From Ailurus styani (taxonomy: Eukaryota; Chordata; Mammalia; Carnivora; Ailuridae): a DNA stretch of 64,000 nt. Of the stretch, positions 45,366-57,749 are shown one piece after another. Position numbers and translations under genes: made by a program. The notes under the pieces were generated by a model. The model saw nothing but the letters and a program-made list of their open reading frames with translations, made no database searches and had not been told where the DNA came from. Each line of letters starts with the position of its first letter. Within the stretch, counting starts at the first letter, position 1. The stretch is from the NCBI GenBank assembly GCA_002007465.1, contig LNAC01000032.1:5724453-5788452 (forward strand), read 5' to 3'.

Positions 45366-46190
45366 AGAGTGCCACAGCCCCTGCATTTGAGGTAGCAAAA
45401 GCCTTTCTTATTTAGGTAAGGTTTTATTTAATTTGATTCTAATAATTCAACACGTTGGTAGTTAGAAGCCTTCCTTTTGTTTTCCAGAAGGTACTATCAC
45501 ATAAATATTTGTTGCTAAGATTGGACATTACTCTAAGGTAAGAAGTTGCTACTAAGGCTGAGAATATGCACATTAAAAAAAAAAAAGATGGGAAGGAGAG
45601 GGGAAGTATGTACTTAGCACTAAATAGTTTTGGGCATGCCCTTGGCCGAGTAGGGGGATCTTCAAGGAAGGGAGGTTCCTAGTGGTCTTCTTGCCTCCAG
45701 AGGCAGATAGCAGGAGACAATTTGCTTCAGTTTTCTGTTTGTCTACTTCTCTTACCTTTCCCACCTCCTAGTCACTGTGGACTCTCTTCAAAGAGAGAAA
45801 CTGGTCTTTCCACCTTTAGCACATGTGGCCAGGCGGACCCCCATTTGCTGCCTTAAGCTTCCATTTCCTCTACCAGAAGGGTCTTGCTGGTTCTCTACTG
45901 GACCGGCTTCCTTGCCATCACAATCTCTGCTGATGCAGGCTCCACCACTATTTCCCTCACTCTACCACTTTCACCTCCTCCATGGTCCAGTCTACCCACT
46001 TTGGGGTGCACAAATTTGTGGATCTCTCAGGTGTCTTTGTATGCTGTGCAGAGGCATTCTGCCTACCCCCACCACCGATTTTGGTTATGGATGTCCAATT
46101 AATTGTAACTCAAAAGGAAGAGAAGAGGGGAATAATTCATGCCCCCATAATATTGACATCACTCTCTATCCAACAAGCGTTTTGTCATTG
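45366..46190 (-). mobile_element. L1 5'-region sequence, minus strand
   Basis: 'TGGTCCAGTCTACCCACTTTGGGGTGC', 'TTGGTTATGGATGTCCAATTAATTG' and 'CATGCCCCCATAATATTGACATCACTCTC' are the antisense of an old L1 5'UTR starting near 46170. A 139-codon plus-strand frame at 45777-46196 lies wholly in this and is not a gene. Confidence 0.6.
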
Positions 46191-46214
46191 AAATAAATGC
46201 CATTGTTCCCTTGT

Positions 46215-47080
46215 TATAGATCGGTTAATTATGCTTGTGTGAGTATACCTCTGACTGTTCTGTTCTATTTCGTTGACCTAAGTATCTATTCTTTAATCAA
46301 TACAATGATGTCTTGATTACTGTAACCCTTAGGGTAAGTCTTGAAATTAAGTAATGTAAGACTTCCAACTTTGTTCTTTCTCTTTCATATTGCTTTGGCC
46401 ATTTTAGGCCTATTACCTCTCCATATTAAGTTTATAATTGTTACATTAATATCTGCAAAATAGCTTGCTGGCATTTTGGATGGATTTGTGTTAAATCTCT
46501 TTCAAGTTAGGAAGAACTGACATTTGAACACTATAGAGTCCTTCAATGCACAAATACAGAATATCTCTCCATTTATTTAGAATCTTTGATTTATTTCATT
46601 AGTATTGGATAGTTTTCTGCATTTAGGGTCTGCACATACTTTGTTAGACTTATACCTAGGTATTTCACTGTTTAGGGCATTATGCTAAATTATATTTTTA
46701 AAAGTGTTAAGTATTTATTATTAGTATAAGGAAGCAATTCATTTTTATATACTTATTTAGTAACCTGTGGCCTTGCTATACTCACTTATTAGTTTCAGAT
46801 TTTTGGGTTAATTTTCTTTTTTATTTTCTACATAGACAATTATACTACTGTGAGTAGAAACAATTTTATTTCTTCATTCCCAATCTTTATACCTTTTTTC
46901 CCCTTGTCTTGTCTTATTGCATTCACTAGGACTTCCAGTATAATGTTAAATGAGAGTGAGGAGAGAGGACATTCTTGCCTTGGTCCTAATTTTAGTTGGA
47001 AAGTGCCCAGTTTTCCACCATTAAGTATCCACTATTTAAAGCTGTTGAGTCTCTCCCACCTCCAGAACTCTATTTCTTGT
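46215..47080 (-). mobile_element. old L1 ORF2 fragment, minus strand
   Basis: 'TGCTTTGGCCATTTTAGG', 'AGCTTGCTGGCATTTTGGATGG', 'ACTTATACCTAGGTATTTCA', 'GAGAGAGGACATTCTTGCCTTGGTCC' and 'TTTCCACCATTAAGTAT' are the antisense of L1 ORF2. Highly diverged. Confidence 0.78.
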
Positions 47081-47292
47081 TAAATTAATAATATGTATTT
47101 TATTTCATTTAGTATCTGTGTTCTTGAAGTGCAGTGTAAGCTCCACAAAAAGGATATTTTTAGGGACTATTTGTTTACTATATCCATGCCACCAAAAATA
47201 GTGTACTTATGGATGTTTAATAGTATTTGATGAATAAGTGAAAAAGTGAAAATAAATATGCACAGATACTTTGAGCTTAAATATAGGCACAG

Positions 47293-47483
47293 TGGGCTCC
47301 TGGGTGGCTCAGTGGGCTAAAGCCTCTGCCTTCAGCTCAAGTCATGATCTCAGGGTCCTGGGATCGAGGCCCACATCGGACTCTCTGCTCGGCAGGGAGC
47401 CTGCTTCCTCCTCTCTCTCTGCCTGCCTCTCTGCCTACTTGTAATCTCTCTCTGTCAAATAAATAAATAAAATCTTTAAAAAA
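47293..47483 (+). mobile_element. CAN-SINE, young, plus strand
   Basis: A near-canonical body with the perfect 13-base duplication AATATAGGCACAG (about 47280-47292 and 47484-47496). The head reads TGGGCTCCTGGGTGGCTCAG. Confidence 0.97.
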
Positions 47484-47639
47484 AATATAGGCACAGAGAT
47501 GAAAAATTATTATTTATTTTAATTTTTGCTCATATGCACACATATATTTGCATATATATAGAAGTGGATTATCAAGGTCAGCAGTTTTGATATTTTTCAG
47601 TTATATTCTACATAAATTAAATTGGTTCCAATAATTATA

Positions 47640-47830
47640 ATTCACATTCATAAAGCAGTTTATGATTTTCAAAGCACTATCTTACAGTATTTCATGTGAT
47701 TCTCATCTTCACTGGTATTATTACTGTAAGTCTTCTTTTCATGTAAAGAAACTGAAACCTAGTTTCTTGCCAAAGGGTATGCATCAAATGAGTGTCAAAG
47801 TCTAAAATTAACTCCAGGTCTTATTATTTC
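47640..47830 (-). repeat. MIR-type remnant, minus strand
   Basis: 'AAAGCAGTTTATGATTTTCAAAGCACTATCTTACAGTATTTCATGTGATTCTCA' then 'TGTAAAGAAACTGAAACC' and 'AACTCCAGGTCTTATTATTTC' follow the antisense MIR order loosely. Confidence 0.6.
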
Positions 47831-48480
47831 AAGTCTATTTTCCTCCTTTTCACACAGTGTCCTTGTGTTTTTCATTATTTATAATGATTATAATTATACA
47901 GTACATTTCTATCAATTGCATAGGGTTAGTTGAAACCTGTCATATACAGAAATAAAAAATGATTGGTGAGTCAATATAATTGCCATGCTTAATAACTAAA
48001 AGTTTTCAACAATTAAAAAGCTAAAAAAATAAAACCTTTATATTCTCAAAAGCTCTATCAGTGCCTTAAGGAAGAGGTTTGTTCAATGTCCTTAAGACTA
48101 AAACCAGAGTAAATGATGCCGTATATCTCCTCCCTACATAGATATTCATTGTTTCTAAATTTGACCATGTTTGCTTTCCTTGTTATTGGCATCAGTTTCC
48201 ACCAAAATAAGATACCTGAGAAATGTACTTAATTTCTACTTCTCCTAGCCTCACAAGTATAACCAATTAATGATAAAATTCTGTTAATTTTACTTAGCAA
48301 ATATTTCCAGATTACGTGTATTTTCCACTCCTCCTTTTGCTGTAATGGTTCAGGCTCTCACCATCTTTCACCTGACCTCCAGGGACAGCATCTTAACTTT
48401 TCCCCCTTAAGTAATCTCAGACCAGTCTTTAGTACATCCTCTGCATATGGTACTTCTCTACCCCACCCCATGTATACTCT
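47831..48480. other. unique DNA, nothing recognised
   Basis: AT-rich sequence without recognisable gene or repeat. Confidence 0.45.
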
Positions 48481-48481
48481 T

Positions 48482-48675
48482 CTGTAAAGGGACAGATAAT
48501 AAATATTTCAGGCTTTGGGGCATATGGTCTTTGCTGCAACTACTACATTCTGCTATTGTAGTGCAAAAGTTGATATAAACAGCATATAATTGAGCAGCTG
48601 TGTTTCAATAAATTCTTATTATAAAAACAGACTGTAAGTCAGTTTTGGCCCATGGGTGTTAGTTGCCGATTCCTG
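48482..48675 (-). mobile_element. hAT-type DNA transposon remnant (non-autonomous)
   Basis: 'TCTGTAAAGGGACAGATAATAAATATTTCAGGCTTTGGGGCATATGGTCT', 'ACTACATTCTGCTATTGTAG' and the end 'TTTTGGCCCATGGGTGTTAGTTGCCGATTCCTG' match a complete non-autonomous hAT (Charlie-like) element, opposite in orientation to the copy near 41.2 kb. Confidence 0.82.
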
Positions 48676-49094
48676 TTCTTAGAGAATAGGGCCTTTGTTA
48701 TCATCTATCCCATCAGCATCTAGGTGCTCAGCACTTAGTAGAAGCTAAATAAAAATTTACTGGAAAATAAATGAATGATTACAAAAGGGAATAGATAGTG
48801 GGGTGACCAAAATCACGCATCTACCCCAAGAGACTTTAGGTATAAACTGCAGAACTGATTAAGTCACTTAGAAATTGTCCATGATGGAAAAAAATATTTA
48901 ACCTTCCATTGTAGATAATTAGTTTAAGGTCTTCATAAATTAGCTAATGTATTTAGTTGGTTCTGGGCTGGAAATGTAAATTTTGGAGGTAGTAGCATAG
49001 CAGTAGCATTTAAAGTCATTGCCATGAAGTAGCTGAGGGATTAAAGAAGAAACAAGGGTGCAAACTAGGGAGTACCAAGGACATAAGTAAGGAG
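48676..49094. other. unique DNA, weak repeat traces
   Basis: 'CATCTAGGTGCTCAGCACTTAGTAGAAGCTAAATAAAAATTTACTGG' at 48716-48763 recalls the end of a MIR or L2 element. Nothing else was recognised. Confidence 0.35.
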
Positions 49095-49107
49095 AACATC
49101 AACTTTT

Positions 49108-49301
49108 TTTTTTAAAGATTTTATTTATTTATTTCACAGAGAGAGAGATTACAAGTAGGCTGAGAGGCAGGCAGGGGGGGCGGGGAAGCAGGCTCCCCGC
49201 TGAGCAGAGAGCCCAATGCGGGCCTCGATCCCAGGACCCTGAGATCATGACCTGAGCCGAAGGCAGAGGCTTTAACCCACTGAGCCATGCAGGCACCCAA
49301 G
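49108..49301 (-). mobile_element. CAN-SINE, young, minus strand
   Basis: Mustelid-type motif complement (AGGCTTTAACCCACTGAG) and a G-rich interruption in the body. AACATCAACTTTT (49095-49107) and GACATCAACTTTT (49302-49314) form the duplication. Confidence 0.95.
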
Positions 49302-49319
49302 GACATCAACTTTTAAAGG

Positions 49320-49625
49320 GCTAATAATGATAGTAGATTCGACCTAGAGAGGTCTGAGATATAGCCAAAATGAAAGAAACAAACCTGAAGATGACACTTT
49401 CATGAGTCAGGGTGAGAAGAGTTTAAAAAGTAAAGAAGTAAGCAAGAGTGGTGAATGCCACCAAGATATTCAGTAAAGTTAATCCCTGAAAAATGCTCAG
49501 GAATTCAGAATTAAAAGTCATGAATCACCTTGTCAATTTAGAGCAGTAAGGTAAAAGTCAAATGCTGATGGGCTTACTAGTGGATGTGTGGTAAGAAAGT
49601 GAAGATAAGTTGGTGACTTTAAAAC
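49320..49625 (+). repeat. unclassified ancient purine-rich repeat
   Basis: The phrase order 'CAGTAAAGTTAATCCC', 'TTAAAAGTCATGAATCACC' and 'AAAAGTCAAATGCTGATGGGC' with the purine-rich composition resembles the repeat described at 18.6-19.8 kb. Low confidence and unnamed. Confidence 0.35.
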
Positions 49626-49630
49626 AAACA

Positions 49631-49825
49631 GGGGCACCTGTGTGACACAGCCATTTAACCATTGGATTCATGGTTTTGGCTCAGGTCCTGATACCAGAGT
49701 CATGAAACTGAGCCCCGCATTAGACTCTGCGCTCAGTATAGAGTCTGCCTGAGATTCTTTCCTGCTCCTTCTCCCTCCCCCTCTGCTCTTCCCCCTGCTT
49801 ACTCTCACTCTCTTTCTCTCTCAAA

Positions 49826-49868
<43 letters not shown>

Positions 49869-49876
49869 AATGTTTA
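49631..49876 (+). mobile_element. CAN-SINE, old class, with long (AAAT)n tail
   Basis: Head GGGGCACCTGTGTGACACAG, a diverged body and about 11 AAAT units. The duplication AAAACAAACA (49621-49630 and 49877-49886) brackets it. Confidence 0.92.
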
Positions 49877-49886
49877 AAAACAAACA

Positions 49887-51580
49887 AAAACCACTGTAGA
49901 GCTATTGAGTATGTTATATTGTGGGAGAGTTTGTTTTAGTTTTATCTTGTTTATTTATGAGTTTCTGTAAGATGGAAAAGCATTGTGCATATCTAAGTGG
50001 CTAAAAAGAATCAATACATAAGACTATATTGAAGATTCACAAAAATCTCAAGAGAAATAATGAACAAAGTTCTTAAAACTGAAAATGAGAAAAAGCTAGA
50101 ACAGAGTTGGCCTAAGGGAGCAGAGAAGACACATCTTCAACTGAAAATATTGCAAGAAGTTAAGGGTAGAAGTAAACAGAAACATTGTAGGCAGAGAAGA
50201 AGCTGAGAGTAAAAAAAAAAAAAACAGTTGATTTTTCATGTGGAAAAAATATAATAAATAAGTCTAATAGCTGAGAAGGAGACAGAAAGAAAGAATCAAG
50301 AGCTTAAGGAAGTTTCAGAAAGCTTTTGAGGGAAATGGGAGGTATTGATCATTAACTACGTGTAAAAGGATTCCAGGATAGTATGGAGGGCACAGCTATG
50401 AGTAAATCTTGAATTTTAATGGCACAAATATGCACCATTAGATTTTTTTTTGCAATATTCAGCAGCACTGTGTGGATGCTGAGAAATGAGATGCTGAAAA
50501 TTATCTGTCATTAGGCATTTTTAGATAATCCATGAAATCAAAGAGCAATGAAGTAAAGGAAGGAGAGTGTTACCAATAAATAGTAATTGAAATGATATCC
50601 CATAAATTATCATGTTTTAGTGATAAGATCAAAGGTACAAGGTAGATGGTAGAAATGGACATCTGTGACTGCAGATCACTATGAAGTTTGGAACGGTCTC
50701 CTGGAATTGAGTGACAATATCAGAAGGATAAAAAATTATGTTCAGAAATGAGCTACTGGAATTTATACCTCAAAAGCAAGAAAGTTCTGGGCAATGAGAA
50801 GGACCAAATTGTAGCTACGGTTTTTGGAGGCTGATGTGGAAGGCAGGTAAAGGTAAATAGAACTCATGGCATCATGGAATGTGAGGTGAGGGTGTTGTAA
50901 TTGCTACCCACTGGAGCTGACACTCCAATGCACTGCCCCACTCCTTCACCTGCACCAATTACCAGCCTTACATCTTATTGCCAACCCCCATGCTCTTCTT
51001 TTCCCCCTTGAGGGTTTCCCAAACTTCTTGAGCCTGCTTTACTATCTGTGAGATAGAATGGAAATGCTGGTAAATTAATGTCCTCCCTTCTCCCTAAAGC
51101 TCTTAACCAATGATGGACAAGCTCACTTACTCTTTGAATGGAATAACACTCAATGTGTGTTTTGCACTAGTTCAAAGAATTCCTCCAGTAGAAATAAGTT
51201 TCAGTATTCAGTGGTAGCTAGTTTGAAAGCACCCCCTCCTGCTTCCTTTTTCTTCCTTATCTATCTTGTTATTTTAAACTCAAATTCTTCCTTTTGGGTT
51301 CTTTTTCCACCCACACTATAACATTTACATAGATCCTGAAGTTCCTTAGGGCGATGTGGGCAGTGGAGGGTGGAAGCAGCAGATTAAACAAGAGTCAAAG
51401 GTGACTTCAATGAGGAGAGTTAAATAATATGTATTTGTACACATGACTTGAAACAGAACAACTTCAAAAACAAATGAGGAGCTGTAAAGAATGGCCGAGT
51501 CTCTTGTCCCAGCGACACCAATGCATGATAATCGTTCACAGAGAAGACCTCAAAACACGATTCAAGAACAAGTCCACAGT
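49887..51580. other. unique or ancient-repeat DNA, no gene recognised
   Basis: A poly(A) run lies at about 50210-50224. Purine-rich text at 50.3-50.9 kb may belong to the same ancient repeat as at 49.3 kb. A small CpG cluster is at 51495-51560. No exon recognised. Confidence 0.35.
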
Positions 51581-51581
51581 C

Positions 51582-51770
51582 ATTTAACAAACATTTATTG
51601 AATATTTATCATGTGGTAGGAGTAAACTAGGAGTCAGAAACACAAAAATAAATAAGGTACCATTCATGACCTTAATGTGTTAATATACCATTGTAGAGTA
51701 AACCTCTAACCAGAACATTCTAACACAGTGTAAAAATAATGACTAAAATATAAATTACATGCTATAGACA
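51582..51770 (+). repeat. probable L2 3' remnant
   Basis: 'ACAAACATTTATTGAATATTTATCATGTGGTAGGAGT' is the L2/MIR 3' end pattern, followed by loosely matching sequence ending in an A-rich stretch. Confidence 0.55.
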
Positions 51771-51845
51771 TAAATACAAAAGATGCCTTAAGGTCTAGAC
51801 ATGTCAGAGATGACTTCTGAACTCAGCTTTAAAACTAGTAGATGT

Positions 51846-51957
51846 TGGGGCGCCTGGCTTGTTTATTCAGTAGAGTATGCAACTCGATCTTTCAAGGTCA
51901 TGAGTTTAAGCCCCATGTTGGGCATAGAGATTACTTAAAAATTTTTTTGATAAAATT
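51846..51957 (+). mobile_element. short CAN-SINE (tRNA-like head only), plus strand
   Basis: GGGGCGCCTGGCTTGTTTATTCAG, a box-B-like GGTCATGAGTTTAAGCCCC and a short A/T tail without a CT-rich body. AGTAGATGT flanks it at 51837-51845 and 51959-51967. It represents the short SINE class. Confidence 0.88.
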
Positions 51958-51967
51958 AAGTAGATGT

Positions 51968-52236
51968 CAGTGAGCAAAGAGGCAGAGGCAAAGGGGTAGA
52001 GGTAAAGACATATCTCAGGATGAGGGGATAAATAATGTTGGGATATGTGTAAAAAATTACAAGAAGCTTAGTGCTTTTGGAATTAAGAAGGGGTAAAAAA
52101 GGTATTGGAGAGCCAGGCAAGGGACAGATCATTACTTGTATGTTCACTCTTAGGAATCTATTCTTATGCAATGAAGTGTCATTGAGGAATGTTCAGTAAG
52201 TGAAATAGTTTGCCAACATTTGTACCAGAAATAGAA

Positions 52237-52285
<49 letters not shown>

Positions 52286-52685
52286 TGTGGTGTGAGATTG
52301 AGAGAAGTTAATTAACACAAAAATAAATTCAAAATAAGAAAATTATCAGAGATTGGTAGAGAACTTTGATGATGTAGTAATGCATGGATAATTTCTGTAG
52401 ATGCTTAGTAAACCATCTCTGAAAAGGCAGAATTTGTAGTGAGATTTAAATAATTTGGAGTCAGCTATGTGAAGATAGAGTAGGACATACAGTCAGAGAA
52501 AACAGCTAGTGTGGACGGTTTATGGTGAATTTAGTTTGTCCTGACTGAGAATAGAATATTCTGGTTGAGATAGTAGTACAAAAAGAGTAATAAAAGAGAT
52601 AGATTTGGAGAGAGTAAGAAAAGCTTAGATAAAGTAGGGTTTTAGAAACCAAAGTTAGTTTGTGTTCTCTTCTAATGGGATGCTC
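51968..52685. other. unique DNA with a microsatellite
   Basis: No gene recognised. Chance frames of about 71 codons on minus carry no motif. Confidence 0.4.
52239..52290. repeat. (GT)n microsatellite
   Basis: About 25 GT units, interrupted once by AT near the right end. Confidence 0.96.
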
Positions 52686-53186
52686 TGTGAAACAGAATAA
52701 TGGACCTCCGTAGAGATCCACATCCTAATCCCTGGAACCTGTGAATAGGTTATATTACATGGTAAAGAGAATTAAGATTGCAGGTGGAATTAAGATTTCT
52801 AATCAGCTGATCCAAGATAGGAAGATTATCCTGCAATATCTGGTTTAATCACAAACATCCTTGAAAGTGGAAGAGGAAGCAGAAGAAAGAGTCAGAGGTA
52901 GATATGGCTATGAAAGAAAAGCACAAATAGATGCAATGTTGATGGCTATGAAGATGGAGAAAGGAACCTTGAACCCCAGGATGTGAGTGGCCCCTAGAAG
53001 CTAGAAAAGGCAAGAAATGGATTTCTTTTAGAACCTCCAGAAAAGGTAGGCCTGCCAATATTTTTTATTTTTAGTCCCAGGGAGACTCAGGTTTCTTATC
53101 CAGAACTGCAAAATAGTACATTTGCATTATTTTAATCCACTCATTCTGTGATAATTTATTTATAGCAATAGTAGAAAACTAATGCA
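52686..53186 (+). mobile_element. old LTR of MaLR/ERVL type (MLT1-like)
   Basis: 'CACATCCTAATCCCTGGAACCTGTGAATAGG', 'AGGAAGATTATCCTGCAATATCTGG', 'CCCTAGAAGCTAGAAAAGGCAAG' and 'CCAGAACTGCAAAATAGTACATTTGCATTATTTTAATCCACTCATTC' follow an old LTR ending like the MaLR group. TG begins at 52686 and CA ends at 53186. No internal sequence flanks it. The exact family is uncertain. Confidence 0.65.
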
Positions 53187-53379
53187 TGAGACATAGGGTG
53201 TTGGCAAACAAGGGGATTACAATAACTGCATGTGATTTTAAACTTTCTGTCATTGTATGGATGGTGGATTATGGCTCAAGAACAACAAAAATGATGAAGT
53301 CAGTTATAAATTGGCTATAGTAATTTAAGTGAAAGATGACAGTAGGTTGGACACAAGTATTAATATAAATATAAAGAGA

Positions 53380-54110
53380 AATGAGTGGGTTTGGGATATG
53401 CTTTGGAATTAGAATTGAGAGAAGTTGCTCATTGATTAGATTTAGGGAGTGAAATAAAAGTGGCTGTCTAGGAAGATACATACATGCACATCTGGCTGAT
53501 TGTGACACCACTCACAGAGAAGGAAAAGAACAGTGCAAAGGCAAGTTGGTGAGATAGATGAGGAGAATTCTGAGACCATAATGCTATGTTGTATCCTTGT
53601 GGTTGTGTCAAGTAATCAGTCAGATACATAAGTCTGAGTTTTGGGGGGCGGTGAGACATGTATATTTAGATTTAGGAATCTAAATCTGCATGGAGGTGCC
53701 ATCAAGGGAGTCACCAAGGGAGAATATATATATCAAGAGAAAAGGAAATGAAAGACACAGCAATGGCGCCCTGCAAAAATGAAGGATAAATGAGAATACA
53801 AGAAAACGAAGAACGTAGAAAGAGTGGTCAGGGACATAGGAAGATATCAGAGCTACATGATATCACAAAAGGCAAAGGGAACAACCTTTTTCTAGAACAG
53901 GTCTCAGATACTGTTGTGAGGTTAAATAAGATGAGTTAAAACAAAACAAAAAGAAGAGTTAAAACCATTAGATTTGGCAACCTGGAGGTAAGTAGAAATC
54001 TTGACTAAATCCTAGTGAAGTGCCAGTAGGGGCCCACCTGAAATCAGGTGAAGTTAGATTGAAAGACCAGGAAGCATAATATTGGCACCAGGAAGTGATT
54101 TCATGATAAT
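53380..54110 (+). repeat. unclassified ancient purine-rich repeat
   Basis: 'GGGTTTGGGATATGCTTTGGAATTAGAATTG', 'GTGAGACATGTATATTTAG', 'AAAACCATTAGATTTGGCAACCTGGAGGTAAG' follow the same ancient repeat pattern as 18.6-19.8 and 60.8-62.3 kb. This copy preserves the 'GATTTGGCAACCTGGAGGT' segment best. Confidence 0.5.
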
Positions 54111-56823
54111 CATTTCAATAAATTTTTCTGTAAAGGGAACCATCAAAATGGGTTAGTGATTATAGTCAGGTGTTTTCCTTGTCAGCATAGTAACTTTCCA
54201 ATAAATTGACACAAAGTGAATATTTTACACACCACTTTTCTTACTCCCATCTCATCCTGAAGCACAACTCTTAACTTACTTTCCACTTCAAGTACATTTA
54301 TTCATGATTTAGTAATTTGTCTATCTCCTCATTAATTCTCAATAAATGCTTATTGAGTGCCTACAAAGTAGAAGACACTGAGATGCTATCTGGAGAAAGA
54401 TCAGATCTGTAAGTTTAGATTTAGAAGTCCTAAGTATAGAGAAGACATATAGCTATGTCATCTGGCACCTCAGAATAATAATTTAGTAATTTCCCTCAGA
54501 TTAAAGTTCTTCATATAGTAAAAGTATACAGATTAGTCGTTCAAAACCATAGGCATGAACTATTAATGGCTCTATTCAAAATTGCCTACTGTCCTTAAGA
54601 CCATTGCTTTATTAATGGACTATTATGCCACTTTCAACACATACTTTGTATTTTTATACCTCAGTACTCTATATTTTCCTTATGAATATTTTCTGTATCA
54701 GGTCCTCTCATAGAAAGAGCAGCCATAGAAATTGAGGACTTACTCAATGTTTTACTTCTTCCAAAGTCTTCGGAAAAATTGACTATCCTGCCATAGGGAT
54801 TTTTTGCTTTGAAGTATTGTATCAGTTGTCATACATACTGTGTGTACGGATTTATCATAGTGTTTTAATTTGCCTGTGGGAAAGGGGCTCTTACCTTACT
54901 TTCACTGTGTTCTCAAAAATATCTTTCCAGAGTGCTTAAACTTAGTAACTCTTAATGAATATACATTGAATAGTTTTCCTGCAATGCTTCCAGAAATAAT
55001 TAGGAGAAAACAACACAAAACTGAGTGCTCAACATGCTAAAATGATTGATTCAGCCCATATTCTAGCTGCTGTATTTACTAGTGGCTACATACAGGCAAA
55101 TCCCTCCAAATCTAGCTTAATGAAACAAGATCCTACAAATTCTCTAAGGCATTTATTATTGATGTGTTATTCTGTGAATGATACCTGCTTCTCTTTTGTA
55201 TTCATTTGATAGAAGAAATAGTGAGTTCATTTTATAATGAATTCAGATAGTCCCATTCAAACCTTCTTTTAACCTCATTACAGTCAAATGGCATGACAGA
55301 TACTGAATGCTGATCTTAAATTTTGAGAACTTATGTTAAATAGATGAATGCTTCATCAGCAAGGTCTTTCATCAGCAATTGGCACTGAAATATAAAAAGT
55401 ACTCTTGAAAGTTAGAGGAAAAAAGATACAGTCCCCCATCCCCAAATGATTTAAATTGAAATAATTCTGTGTTTCATTTTGGAGAAAATTGTAAAAGATC
55501 ACACTTTTCCCATAGGAATTATAGTACTTCCAGGTTTGGGTTTAAGTTATAAATATCTCAGAAACTGCCTTACTCATGGTGTTTCAAATTATTCCCAGTT
55601 GTGTCTCTTACTGAAACAAAGATGCATGACTATACCTGTATATAGTGGAGGGAAAAAAATGTTCCAACTCTTTGAAAAGGTTACATCTAGTTCAAATTTG
55701 GATCTGGCCTTTCCATGAGCTAAACTAGTTTTTCAATAATCACAAAAAGAAAAGGATACTGTGATACTTTTCCCTGGTTTGTGCATTTTATTTCTCTGAA
55801 ATGGATAGCATAAGTTCTGGGCTTTGTTGGGGGTGAGGGTATCCATCCACATATACGAAAGAGTCATTAAGATGAATAGCAAACATCCCTCCATAGTATC
55901 TATCAAAAGTCCAAACCACACTGTGACATTATATTAAAATAAAAATTTCTCTGTATTCTGTCACATGATATGGAAACCTCATGGTTATTTCTCATTTTTA
56001 AATCCTTAAGTTGGATACTGTATGTTAACTTATATTGTATACTATATATTAATAAAAACAGGGAGTCAAATAAGAGGATGATGAAAGTCAAATGATGACA
56101 GTCACAGAGAAAAAGGAGAAAATATAGAATTTCCAGAAAGTCTTTGAAAGAAGAATCATTGCAAAGAAGCTGCATTCCATGGTGAGTAGGCAGCATGTTT
56201 GTAGCCTGAATCCTACAAGCACTCTCTCTGAGATTTTGGCAGTAAATAAAATTGAATCAGCAAAGGAAAATTCATCTGTTTTATGAGTAAGTTAATAGAT
56301 AGTGTTAGCAAAATGTCAGAAAAAATAAAACAGATTTATTTTATTTTTTAAACATTAGAAAATCAAAATTTTAAATATTCAACCTCATTATAAATTCTGA
56401 ACTTCCTGTTCGTATATTCATTATTTCATTTCCTTGATTTACAAACTGACGTATGTTTGTTTCCTTCTCAAAAATCTTCTTCCTACTAACGTTACAACAA
56501 GTAATTTCAAATGTAAGGGTTCAAAAATTGTATATCTTGGAATGAGGAATAGGAATTGAACTCTTTCAAGTCCAGCCTGAGAGATATCAGAAGGTTTTAG
56601 CCACATTCAACCCTGCTGGTGGTTATAAAGCAATTAGCAGTTGCCCCAGTCCCAATTCCACACACACAAAAATTTAAGAACCTAAGTATTAGGGAACAAA
56701 TTTGAGAAGTGCGATGATTTTAAAGACACAGAACAAGCTAGGTAGCCTAAAGAGAAATTTTATATTCTTAATTCACAGATTAAGCTCCTACAGCTTCTGG
56801 CACTTCCTTCCAACAGTACTCAA
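54111..56823. other. unique DNA, weak L2/MIR trace
   Basis: 'CTCAATAAATGCTTATTGAGTGCCTACAAAGTAG' at 54338-54371 is an L2/MIR 3' phrase. The rest is unrecognised AT-rich sequence. No exon seen. Confidence 0.45.
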
Positions 56824-57668
56824 ACACACTACAACATAGATGAACCCTGAAAACAGAACTGCCCAAAGTTTAACTAAGCTACCCCACAATATTGCTGCCT
56901 CGACATCCATTTTGTGTGACCAGTCCGCCTGCAGGGACCTCACACTGACACCAGTCCCTCACACAGTGCATACCCTAGATAACAGCCCACAGTCATACAC
57001 AAATATAAGTTCCTTGTGAGAAGCAGTCCTGCCTCCAGGGTCTTCCCCTTATTCACCACTTAGGAAATCCCTCCTGGGGCCTCATCAGGACTCCATTCTT
57101 TTGGTTTGAATGGATCAATTCAGCCTCAGCCCAAGAACCCCCAGACACTCTCTCTGGACCCTCATTAAGGCATGGACCCCAGGTCCTCTTGCTGTCTCTG
57201 TTTGCACACTGGTGGTTTCATGAAGCCAGCCAGGTACTTTCTCCAAGACCGAGTAATAAACTTCTTTATTTTGATTTCTCTTATGGTCCGTAATTGAATC
57301 AAGGTTCACCATTCCACATCTGTGCTACATCTACAGAGTATGAATTTGATCGATTCATAAGGACAATGCTAGGTGAAAGAAACTAGTCACAAAAGAGCAT
57401 ATATTGTATGATTCCACTTATATGTAATATCTGTAAACAGACAGACCCATTCAGACAGAAAGTAGATGAGTAGTCACCAGTGGGGAATGGCAAATCACAG
57501 CTAATGAGCATGGACTGTCGTTTGGGGAATGAAAACTTTCTAAAACTAGATGGTGATGGTAGCGTAATTCTAAGAATATACTAAAAGTGAAAAAAATAGG
57601 ATTGTACACTTTAGAAAGTGAGTTTTACGATATATAAATTATCTCAATAAAACTATTACAAAAGTCAG
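56824..57668 (+). mobile_element. old L1 3' end, plus strand, split by an LTR
   Basis: 'CACTACAACATAGATGAACCCTGAAAACA' (56827-56855) is resumed at about 57362 by 'ACAATGCTAGGTGAAAGAAACTAGTCACAAAAG', then 'ATATTGTATGATTCCACTTATATG', 'AGACAGAAAGTAGATGAG' and 'ATTGTACACTTTAGAAA' and an A-rich end with AATAAA. It is the sense L1 ORF2 end and 3'UTR, cut by an LTR. Confidence 0.82.
56860..57316 (+). mobile_element. candidate ERV solo LTR inside an L1
   Basis: Foreign sequence between the two L1 halves: GC-richer, with 'GTAATAAACTTCTTTATTTTG' (AATAAA at 57255-57260) and the closing 'GGTTCACCATTCCACA', like a class I ERV LTR R-U5 end. About 45 bases after this are not explained by L1. I found no clear target-site duplication, so edges are provisional. 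Confidence 0.55.
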
Positions 57669-57749
57669 TGTGGCAAATTTTGGGTGTGCAATGATTTAAA
57701 TTGCATCTTTAATTGGCAAACTAGACTATACATATTAATACTACCATGT

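Noticed and set aside
45777..46196. 139-codon plus-strand open frame
   Set aside because: It lies entirely in antisense L1 5'-region sequence, is proline/leucine/serine-rich, has no domain that I recognise, and overlaps other open frames in the same stretch.
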